A stretch of 40,539 nt of DNA from Flavobacteriaceae bacterium. GTDB taxonomy: Bacteria; Bacteroidota; Bacteroidia; Flavobacteriales; Flavobacteriaceae. Shown here one piece after another: positions 34,012 through 40,539 of the stretch; position 1 is the first letter of the stretch, and each line of letters begins with the position of its first letter. The DNA lies in contig CANBWX010000015.1 in assembly GCA_947373225.1 (NCBI GenBank), positions 1 through 40,539 of the forward strand, given 5' to 3'. Under the pieces are notes generated by a model, which ran no database searches, had not been told where the DNA came from, and saw only the letters and a program-made list of their open reading frames with translations. The translations under genes were made by a program, and so were the position numbers.

Positions 34012-35835
34012 CTATCGTTTTAATGAAAAATGGCCTTTTATAATTCTGCCATCGGCAAGGTTTACATGAAACCAATAATCATCCGCAGGCAATTCTTTTC
34101 CTATGTATTTTCCGTTCCATGATTCATTTGCATTAAGTTGTTTGAGCAATTTTCCGTAACGGTCAAAAATGGATATAGTCGCAGAAGGATTCGATAAAGA
34201 AAGATTTTTTATTTCCCAAATATCATTAAATCCATCGCCATTTGGAGTGAAAAAATGAGGGTAATCAAGTAGCGTTATAAGATATGTCAAATATTGACAA
34301 CTTTTAGTGTCCCGAATATAAGCCGTATATTCTCCTATCGCTAAATTGGTAAACAAAGAAGGCGTTTGATAATTTTTTCCATCTAATGAATATTCATAAG
34401 TTCCATTACCACTTGGCGGAACTAAAGTAACCGAGTTTCCGTTGCCCGAAAAATCATTGATTATTGGCGATGCAGCCAAAATAGTTGATGAAAATGGATA
34501 GCTCGCAGTTACGTGTAGCGTTATTTTGCTATATGAGGGGCAATATGAAGTGCTATTTGTAACTTTAACATAAACTATAGTGCCATCTGAAGCAGAATAG
34601 GCTGATGGATTTATAATAGGATTTGTTAAACTACTATCCGAATAATAATGATATAATGTAAAATCTATATCACTTTTAATAACGTTTTCAGGCAAAGCGA
34701 AAGTAGCAATTCCACTTCCGTTATCATCACATTTTATTAAACTAGTATCTGTGAGAATAATTTCAGGTGTGTATTCAATTTTTATTTGACCAGTTACTAT
34801 ACATCCTGATAGTGTAGCTTCTACTTTGTATAAACCAGCTTCAGTAACGGTATAAGTTGAACTTGTAGCACCAAAAATTTCACCTCCATCCTTAAACCAT
34901 TTGTAAGTATTAGTAATACCTGTTAATCCTGTATCAAGAATAAGGCTGTCGCCAAAACAAACAGGATTATCAGTAGCTAATAAGTGATCTTGTCCTAAAT
35001 CTATTTTTGAAGAAAAACTTCCTGCTTCCAGAAAAACTGCCGAATCATAAAGATTTCCATTTTGATCAGCAATCACTAATTTTATATGATAAGAAATCCC
35101 TGCTTTAACAACACTTTGAGCAGTCAATATCTTTGTTTGGCCACTATAATCTATTGAGCTTGTATTTGTTGGACTTGTGTTTAATTGTCCAAAATAGTAT
35201 TCATTTACTGCGGAACAAGTTGTCGAATTAAAATTAAAAGCAGGATGCACAGTTTGAGATGAAACAGCTGTGCCGTCAGAAAGTACCGCCAAGTTTTGAT
35301 AATTTGACCCAATTGTATTTTCTTTTATTAAAAAAGCAAATCCATCCGAATAATGGCAAGGAAAGTCATCTTGATATTCGTTGGATGCAAATAGATAATT
35401 GAAACTAATGTAATTTGTTTGAGGTATAAAATCAAATTCTAAAACAGTAGCGTTGAGGGTGTTTCCTTTATTAAGAGCATTTTCTAAATCAGTGTCGCCT
35501 TTCCAATTTACGCTACCACTTTTAGTTGTGTTTGCAGGTTCTCTGACAAAAGGCCCTACAGAATAAATACTATTCCAAGTACTTAAGATAATTCCGTTTG
35601 CAAAAGGAAAACCACTTGAGTTTTTGTCGAAAGAACCGTAGCTATTCATGATAGGAATATCAGTATTTCCTGTTGCCTTTTCTCCAGAAACACTAACGCA
35701 AGAACTACTATTGGTTAATATTTGTGCAAGATTAGCCGCTGTTTTAGTATCGTCTACGCTAATATTTTGTGCTAATACAATAGATGTAAAGCAGTATAGT
35801 AAAGCGGTAAATAGTATCTTTTTTAGAAATAGCAT
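34012..35835 (-). CDS. Type IX secreted choice-of-anchor L protein
   Basis: A 607-aa exported protein: signal peptide ending SIVLAQ (about residue 22); choice-of-anchor L domain (about 23-275), with [20 protein letters not shown] and the [11 protein letters not shown] region; an Ig-like/PKD-like segment (about 285-355); further beta domains; and an 80-residue gliding-motility-type CTD from [15 protein letters not shown] to HFSLKR. The CTD is closely similar to that of the next gene (same ending GHFSLKR), so both use the same secretion system and perhaps arose by duplication of the tail. The next gene starts 24 bp past its stop, suggesting co-transcription of the two surface proteins. Confidence 0.9.
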   Translation of the reverse strand: MLFLKKILFTALLYCFTSIVLAQNISVDDTKTAANLAQILTNSSSCVSVSGEKATGNTDIPIMNSYGSFDKNSSGFPFANGIILSTWNSIYSVGPFVREPANTTKSGSVNWKGDTDLENALNKGNTLNATVLEFDFIPQTNYISFNYLFASNEYQDDFPCHYSDGFAFLIKENTIGSNYQNLAVLSDGTAVSSQTVHPAFNFNSTTCSAVNEYYFGQLNTSPTNTSSIDYSGQTKILTAQSVVKAGISYHIKLVIADQNGNLYDSAVFLEAGSFSSKIDLGQDHLLATDNPVCFGDSLILDTGLTGITNTYKWFKDGGEIFGATSSTYTVTEAGLYKVEATLSGCIVTGQIKIEYTPEIILTDTSLIKCDDNGSGIATFALPENVIKSDIDFTLYHYYSDSSLTNPIINPSAYSASDGTIVYVKVTNSTSYCPSYSKITLHVTASYPFSSTILAASPIINDFSGNGNSVTLVPPSGNGTYEYSLDGKNYQTPSLFTNLAIGEYTAYIRDTKSCQYLTYLITLLDYPHFFTPNGDGFNDIWEIKNLSLSNPSATISIFDRYGKLLKQLNANESWNGKYIGKELPADDYWFHVNLADGRIIKGHFSLKR

Positions 35836-35842
35836 AGTATCG

Positions 35843-35850
35843 CAAATATA
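35843..35850 (-). promoter_or_regulatory. Promoter -7 element of the surface-protein pair
   Basis: TATATTTG on the minus strand ends 8 bp before the ATG at 35835, predicting an almost leaderless mRNA, and lies directly against the stop of the upstream ABC permease gene. Confidence 0.55.
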
Positions 35851-36687
35851 CTACAAATCTCTATTTTTTAATAATTTATACGAAAGTAACATAAAAATAA
35901 ATGTCCAAACTAGAACAATTAAAATAGACGAAAAATGTACGCCATAATCTTTTATATTATCTACTCCAATTTGTGTTCCAATGTTCTTAACAACTGATAA
36001 TCTAGAAAATGGTTCTATAATTAAATTTGACATTGATTCCATTGGGAAAAACTGTTCAATTGTTGTGGCGGTATTGCTATTTGGAAATATTTTAAAAGTC
36101 AAAAATCCTTTGGCAATATTTTCGATAATCGACCAAACGAAAACAAATCCTATTGCAAATGCAGAACGTTTTACCAAGATTCCTAAAAATAAACAGAACG
36201 AGAAAAACCCAACTAATTTCACAAAAAACGCCAAGAGATATTCTAAATCCGAGAAAACAATTCCCAATTCAGTGTACGAAGAAAAACTGTAGCCTAATAG
36301 CAGCGTCATTATAAAAACAAAAACGGTTGAACAAAAAGCGAATAATGTCACGGTCAAAAACTTAGACAATACCAATTCTTTTTTGCTCATTCCGTCAATC
36401 AGGTTTTGTTTCAAAGTACCATAACTGTATTCGTTTGCCATCATTGAAACAATAACAATTGCCAAAAAGAATTTGAGCCAAGCGGCTATATACGTGTTGA
36501 AATGCCAAATATAAGGAAAGTTGAAAATACCCATTTCGGCAAAATGAATTTTAAAAATTCCAAGATCAAACTTTATCGAAGCAATTAATGCGATGAAGGA
36601 AAGTAGAACAAAGTACGTTAAAGTCAAGGTGCGACTGGCTTTGTTTAACCAAATTTTTTGTAATTCTATAGAGAGTAATCGTTTCAT
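35851..36687 (-). CDS. ABC-2 type transporter permease
   Basis: A 278-aa membrane protein with about six hydrophobic helices (TLTYFVLLSFIALIASI near the start; KFFLAIVIVSMMANEYSYGT; FLTVTLFAFCSTVFVFIMTL; a final SILIVLVWTFIFMLLSYKLL). The ANEYSYGTLKQNL segment is the conserved coupling region of ABC-2 permeases. It begins 15 bp after the ATPase gene on the same strand, so the two form a NatAB-like exporter. Substrate not readable. Confidence 0.9.
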   Translation of the reverse strand: MKRLLSIELQKIWLNKASRTLTLTYFVLLSFIALIASIKFDLGIFKIHFAEMGIFNFPYIWHFNTYIAAWLKFFLAIVIVSMMANEYSYGTLKQNLIDGMSKKELVLSKFLTVTLFAFCSTVFVFIMTLLLGYSFSSYTELGIVFSDLEYLLAFFVKLVGFFSFCLFLGILVKRSAFAIGFVFVWSIIENIAKGFLTFKIFPNSNTATTIEQFFPMESMSNLIIEPFSRLSVVKNIGTQIGVDNIKDYGVHFSSILIVLVWTFIFMLLSYKLLKNRDL

Positions 36688-36702
36688 TTTTAGTTTTTTA
36701 AA

Positions 36703-37602
36703 TTAAGAATCGGTTTTTGTCAATTCTAAAAATTGCTCTTCCAGACTGTTTTTGCGTTTTACTAAATGACTTAAATTGATGTTATTTTCAAATAGAAATC
36801 GGTTTAAATCTTTGGCTTCCAAGGGGCTTTTTAAATAGACAATTACTTTTGCATCCATAATTTTTACACTTCCTATAGCGGGATGCGTTTTTAAAACGGT
36901 CGCCAAGTTTTCGTTATCATCGGCTTGTAATTCGAAAAAACCTTCATTTGCCGACATTCCATCAACCAAACCCGAATATAATATTTCACCTTTTCTCAAA
37001 ACAATTACATGTGTACACACTTTTTCGACTTCGTCCAGCAAATGCGAAGCCAATAAAATTGTCGTTCCTTTGGCGGCAATTTGTTTGATGATATCTCTGA
37101 TTTGATGAATTCCCTGTGGATCTAATCCGTTTGTGGGTTCGTCTAGAATTAATATTTCAGGATCGTTCAATAGGGCAGAAGCAATGGCTAATCGTTGTTT
37201 CATTCCTAGAGAAAAAGTGCTGAATTTGCTGTTTTTTCGTTCATTCAAACCTACTAATTCTAGTTTCTCATCAATTTTTGAATAGTTGATATTCTTGATT
37301 TTGCAAACTAATTTCAGGTTTTCTTCTGCAGTCATGTATGGGTAAAAATTAGGTCTTTCGATAATGGCACCCACTTTTTTCAAAGCATCATGAGTTTGCA
37401 TCGTTCCACCAAACCAGTTATATTGTCCCGAAGTCTTATTAACAACATTCAATACAATGCCTAATGTTGTCGATTTTCCGCTTCCGTTTGGACCCAGAAT
37501 TCCATATACATTGCCTTTCTTTATTTCGAAAGAAATGTTTTTTAAGGCTTGAATGCTGCCGTAACGTTTGCTAAGATTGTCAATAGTGAGTATTGTTTCC
37601 AA
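36703..37602 (-). CDS. ABC-2 exporter ATP-binding protein
   Basis: A 299-aa ATPase of the antibiotic/sodium-exporter type (NatA/BcrA-like). Walker A GPNGSGKST (37-45), signature FSLGMKQR in place of LSGGQ as usual in this branch, Walker B ILILDEPTNGLDP, and the switch His in LLASHLL. The predicted start is TTG at 37602 (ETILTIDNLSKRYG follows); no ATG lies upstream in frame before a stop at 37636, and the N-terminus matches the family from this point. That TTG is also the end of TAGATTTG, a promoter-like core, so the true start could be a few codons inside. Paired with the permease downstream. Confidence 0.92.
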   Translation of the reverse strand: METILTIDNLSKRYGSIQALKNISFEIKKGNVYGILGPNGSGKSTTLGIVLNVVNKTSGQYNWFGGTMQTHDALKKVGAIIERPNFYPYMTAEENLKLVCKIKNINYSKIDEKLELVGLNERKNSKFSTFSLGMKQRLAIASALLNDPEILILDEPTNGLDPQGIHQIRDIIKQIAAKGTTILLASHLLDEVEKVCTHVIVLRKGEILYSGLVDGMSANEGFFELQADDNENLATVLKTHPAIGSVKIMDAKVIVYLKSPLEAKDLNRFLFENNINLSHLVKRKNSLEEQFLELTKTDS

Positions 37603-37675
37603 ATCTATTTCTGTTTTTAATTTATTATAGGACGATCAAGTGTTGTTTTTGTTACTTTCGAAATATAATTTAGTG

Positions 37676-37683
37676 TAAATTTG
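37676..37683 (+). promoter_or_regulatory. Promoter -7 element of the kinase-like gene
   Basis: TAAATTTG, 17 bp before ATG 37701; an upstream TTTTTG ends 24 bp away (37651), slightly far for the -33 box. Confidence 0.55.
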
Positions 37684-37700
37684 TACTAAAAGTAATCAAA

Positions 37701-38771
37701 ATGAGTGAAGAACCATTAATGGTTTTCAAAAAACCAACTTATCCTGTAAATCCTGCCTTGATGGAGTATTTAGAGCGATACGATCGTATATCAAAAGTTT
37801 CTATAGTTTATGATGATTTATTGCGTTTTTCGGGTGCCATAAATGTATTCGACAAGAATGATCAGGATACTTTGTGGGTTCGGGTTTATTATAGCGAATA
37901 TGAACGAGAAGAAATAGATTTGGCACTCAAAAAAATCTATTCACTTTTGCTTTCGGATGGTAATTTGAGCATTATTAAATTTTTGAATGTAGATTCAATC
38001 GACTACTGCACTTTTGGAAATTCGAAACCTTTTCGCATAAAAGTTCGTAATATTCTCAATGATAATTACACGCATTTTTATGTCAAAAAAGCTGATGCTT
38101 CAAGGGTTTATGGACTTGAATTAGAACATATTTTGTCCCCAGATAAGATCAATTTTTTGGTATACAAAGACACCTTAATTGAAGAACATATTATCGGAAT
38201 CCCAGGAGATGTGTTTATGAATACCTTATTGAAGGATTGTACAGAAACGGAAAAATCTCAAATTGCAAAAGAATTTGTCAAGTTTAATGAGCGAAGTATG
38301 ATTCGGTTATTGGGCGACATGAGGGCTTATAATTATGTTATTGTTCCCAGTCATGATTTTGATCAAGTGGTTTTTAAAATCCGACCAATCGATTTTGACC
38401 AGCAATGTTACGAAGGAAATATAAAGGTGTATATGCCCCAGTTTTTTAAGGAAAATTATCCAATGGTAAAATTGGTTAAAGATAAATTACAGCTCAGTTC
38501 GATAGACCAATATAAAGATGAAGAAAGAGCGGTTTTAGCCAAAAGGATTTTGTCTGCCGAAAACCGCATTAAAAAATTACTTCAAATTATGGGCAATGAC
38601 ACTATCGCTCCGGATGAAAATGTAGAACAATTAAAATTAGAATGGTTCCGTGTTACGCATGACTTGAATTTTAAAAGAGCAAAATCAATGGGAAATGTGC
38701 TTAATGCGGCTTTTGAATTTATAACAAGAAATTATAAAACAGTAAATGTCTTTAAAAATAGTTTCGAGTAA
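37701..38771 (+). CDS. Uncharacterised protein with kinase-like active-site pattern
   Basis: A 356-aa soluble protein I do not recognise by name. Residues about 111-240 carry motifs in the order of a protein-kinase-like or aminoglycoside-kinase-like fold: HFYVKK (125-130, possible ATP-binding lysine), GLELEHIL (138-145, possible helix-C glutamate), IGIPGDVF (165-172, hinge-like), LLGDMRAYNYVIV (203-215; Asp206 and Asn211 spaced as in HxDxxxxN), and IRPIDFDQQ (227-235; DFD in place of DFG). The N-terminal 100 residues look like a separate alpha/beta domain and the C-terminal 100 are helical. No signal or membrane segment. Transcribed alone, divergent from the ABC exporter. The kinase idea is inference from spacing only. 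Confidence 0.75.
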   Translation: MSEEPLMVFKKPTYPVNPALMEYLERYDRISKVSIVYDDLLRFSGAINVFDKNDQDTLWVRVYYSEYEREEIDLALKKIYSLLLSDGNLSIIKFLNVDSIDYCTFGNSKPFRIKVRNILNDNYTHFYVKKADASRVYGLELEHILSPDKINFLVYKDTLIEEHIIGIPGDVFMNTLLKDCTETEKSQIAKEFVKFNERSMIRLLGDMRAYNYVIVPSHDFDQVVFKIRPIDFDQQCYEGNIKVYMPQFFKENYPMVKLVKDKLQLSSIDQYKDEERAVLAKRILSAENRIKKLLQIMGNDTIAPDENVEQLKLEWFRVTHDLNFKRAKSMGNVLNAAFEFITRNYKTVNVFKNSFE

Positions 38772-38909
38772 ATTTTTAAAAATAGAACTTCATAATCACG
38801 ATTGTATTTCGGAAACAGGTTCGATTCGTCTTTTGTTTATTGTTTGTTTTAACAATAGTAGGCTTTTTATAAGTAGTAGTATTAGCATCTTTATGGGGTT
38901 TTAGATGAT

Positions 38910-39149
38910 TCAAATAGAAAAATGTCTGTTTTTGTAAAGACGAATTAATGATTCGTTAATGTCTTTAAGCTCCGGGGTGAGAAATGTTTTGTGACCTTTT
39001 AGATCATTTGTCAATTCTAAACCACATACGGAACATTTATATTCCTTGAAGTGATTTGTCACATTTCTGGTTGTGATTATTTTATGTCCTAATAAAGAAC
39101 ACAAAATTTTTCTAGAGAATATTCTCTTCCTGATTTTTGTGGTATCCAT
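38910..39149 (-). CDS. Small zinc-ribbon-like protein
   Basis: A 79-aa basic protein. Cys17 and His22 (ILCSLLGHK), then Cys39 and Cys42 (YKCSVCGLEL) form a possible CxxxxH plus CxxC zinc site. The rest is charged, with an amphipathic C-terminus (INESLIRLYKNRHF). Such small proteins occur in flavobacterial genomes and phages; I cannot name a family with certainty. No operon partner. The 138 bp to the kinase-like gene (38772-38909) show no feature. Confidence 0.65.
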   Translation of the reverse strand: MDTTKIRKRIFSRKILCSLLGHKIITTRNVTNHFKEYKCSVCGLELTNDLKGHKTFLTPELKDINESLIRLYKNRHFSI

Positions 39150-39302
39150 ATTGAGTCAATTAGATTTGGGATAATAAATATACATTACAGTTCTTTAAAA
39201 AGCAAAAAATAACGATGAAATACATAAATATATTAAAATATTAGATATAAACTTACAATTTTAATTTTTGATAAACAAAATTATATTTGAATGAAAATAA
39301 AA

Positions 39303-39340
39303 AAAATCCTCCATTAGTCTATTTGCTAACGGAGGATTTT
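39303..39340 (-). terminator. Terminator of the nucleoid-associated protein gene
   Basis: AAAATCCTCC (39303-39312) pairs with GGAGGATTTT (39331-39340), extended by TTAG/CTAA; on the minus strand a T-run follows. It lies 36 bp past the gene's stop. Confidence 0.85.
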
Positions 39341-39375
39341 ATGTTTTTAAAATCTAGGAACTATATGCTATAAAT

Positions 39376-40434
39376 CTAGTTTTTTACTTCTTTATTAAAA
39401 TAAACGAGGTAATAATACATTTGTTTTTCTTCGTCCCAACCTTTTTCTACATATTTTTCGGCACTTTCAGGGTTGATAAAATCCATTTTTATTTGAATGT
39501 GCGTATCCAAACTAATTACATTTTTGATTGACTTTCTGGCATCAGAAACCGCAGCATTGGCAATAGGAAATGAAGTTACGTCTTCAATACTATATTTTTC
39601 GCCTTTGTCAACTTTATAATTTTTGAATTCAGGAAGCAAATCCGGATTATCAAGCACTTCATTTAAGAAGTTAGATTCTTCAAATTGATCATTTTTTGCA
39701 AAATAATTCACGCTACGATTCATAAACATTACTTCTTCCTTTTTATCTTCGGCAGGAAAAACTACATCTTTTGCAAAGCCTTGACAAAATTTTAAGTATT
39801 TTTTGGTGATAAAATTTTCATCTTCAAAAGCATCTACTGATAGGAAATGCTCTAACCAATAACGGGCATCATAACGGTTACTGTCAACCGTCAGAATTTT
39901 ATAACCTTCTTCTTTTTTGTAGTTGAAAATCAAACAACCTTTGTCTAGTTTACTGAGGTTGATACCATGTTGCAAAATCATTTCCAGATTAGTGTCTTTT
40001 TCTTCAAATTGCAAAAAATCAGATTGTAATTCACTTTTAAAAATCCCAATAGCGTCAACAACATTATTATCAATATTTACATTGGTCAAATGCGCCACAT
40101 AAACTTCTCCGTTCTTGATGTGCGGATGGTTCGACTGTTCGAATAAATGAGTCGTGATTTGTTTAGAAACTTCATGTAAACTACTCGGATTTTCGAATAT
40201 CTGAGTCGCATATTTAAACATATCATTATAGTCTAAATCTACTTCGTGAGCAAACTGAAAGTAATTTTCTTCTTTTTCTCTAAAAGGTCTAAAGAAATAT
40301 TCCTTCATCAAAGGCACCACTTCATCATTCAAATTAAAAGGTTGTTCGGACAAAAAGATAGCTTCGTTGCGGCTTTTGTTTCCCACTCTATGAATCGATA
40401 AAGTTTCGATATGTGTATTAAATAAATTGATCAT
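39376..40434 (-). CDS. 37-kDa nucleoid-associated protein (NdpA/YejK family)
   Basis: A 352-aa cytoplasmic protein of the bacterial nucleoid-associated (NdpA, YejK) family. Supporting patterns are IHRVGNKSRNEAIFLSEQP near the start, VYVAHLTNVNIDNNVVDAIGIFKSE (about 113-135) in two conserved strands, and DSNRYDARYWLEHFL (about 179-193), the family's typical central block. These proteins bind DNA loosely; their exact role is not established. ATG 40434 is the first start; a dispersed repeat lies between it and the window edge, and the upstream region is incomplete. Confidence 0.88.
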   Translation of the reverse strand: MINLFNTHIETLSIHRVGNKSRNEAIFLSEQPFNLNDEVVPLMKEYFFRPFREKEENYFQFAHEVDLDYNDMFKYATQIFENPSSLHEVSKQITTHLFEQSNHPHIKNGEVYVAHLTNVNIDNNVVDAIGIFKSELQSDFLQFEEKDTNLEMILQHGINLSKLDKGCLIFNYKKEEGYKILTVDSNRYDARYWLEHFLSVDAFEDENFITKKYLKFCQGFAKDVVFPAEDKKEEVMFMNRSVNYFAKNDQFEESNFLNEVLDNPDLLPEFKNYKVDKGEKYSIEDVTSFPIANAAVSDARKSIKNVISLDTHIQIKMDFINPESAEKYVEKGWDEEKQMYYYLVYFNKEVKN

Positions 40435-40448
40435 GTTTAAAAGGTTTT

Positions 40449-40493
40449 CCTCTCCCCAGCCCTCTCCAAAGGAGAGGGAGACGAGAGGTGAAG
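40449..40493 (+). repeat. Dispersed GC-rich hairpin repeat, copy 2
   Basis: CCCTCTCC (40460-40467) pairs perfectly with GGAGAGGG (40471-40478) around AAA, preceded by TCCTCTCCCCAG. Same design as the minus-strand reading of 15505-15530 (CCTC, CCC, TAACCCCTCC, AAA, GGAAGG). Upstream of the nucleoid-associated protein gene. Confidence 0.75.
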
Positions 40494-40539
40494 GTTATTA
40501 GTTTATGTTTTTAAATTGAATTTTTTTATCTCAAAACGA

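Noticed and set aside
33989..34075. 29-residue extension of the large surface protein
   Set aside because: It overlaps the end of the upstream gene and would hide the signal peptide that starts at MKKTTLLFF.

Overview
The window looks like chromosomal DNA of a Flavobacterium-type member of the Bacteroidetes. It is AT-rich. Many genes are preceded by the Bacteroidetes promoter core TAnnTTTG rather than by a Shine-Dalgarno site. Protein content agrees: two proteins end in the gliding-motility/type IX secretion C-terminal domain, there is a FecR/ECF-sigma/TonB-receptor surface-signalling set, and there are DUF1501/DUF1800, M61 peptidase, MsrB-MsrA lipoprotein and many small lipoproteins. This is inferred from gene content; no rRNA is present to confirm it.

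Left end (1-1750) is accessory. It holds a two-gene restriction-modification unit on the minus strand (a partial presumed endonuclease, cut by the window edge, and a YhdJ-like adenine methyltransferase). Next comes a GC-richer, hairpin-dense 180 bp stretch with an attC-like site, then the last 32 codons of a tyrosine recombinase. Together these resemble the decayed edge of an integron or other cassette-carrying element inserted beside a glycogen synthase terminator.

1750-17433 is mostly housekeeping: glycogen/maltose-1-phosphate synthase, MsrB-MsrA, isopentenyl-diphosphate isomerase, a QueD-type pterin synthase, peroxiredoxin Q, tRNA-Thr(TGT), two lipoproteins (one an M61 metallopeptidase), a DUF2805 protein, a membrane di-iron hydroxylase, an AlkB-type dioxygenase, aquaporin Z, a YgjV-like membrane protein, a DUF1800/DUF1501 pair and HtpG. 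A 14-bp tandem repeat array and a heptamer array separate idi from queD.

17600-24090 holds a lipocalin-like lipoprotein followed by an OmpA-like lipoprotein, then a very AT-rich STM3941-type gene bracketed by two copies of the same terminator (probable insertion). After it come an ABC ATPase with no permease, FabH and ArgS; the ArgS leader contains a perfect 12-bp inverted repeat.

24179-37602 is the cell-surface block. On the minus strand are an ECF sigma factor, a FecR-like anti-sigma factor and a TonB-dependent receptor, abutting in that order. A divergent lipoprotein with four internal repeats is next to them. Two type IX secreted surface proteins (1497 and 607 aa) and a two-gene ABC-2 exporter follow. 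The right end has an uncharacterised protein whose motifs fit a divergent kinase fold, a small zinc-ribbon-like protein, and a 37-kDa nucleoid-associated protein (NdpA/YejK family). Two hairpins of one dispersed repeat family lie at 15505-15530 and 40449-40493. No CRISPR array, complete insertion sequence or rRNA gene was seen.
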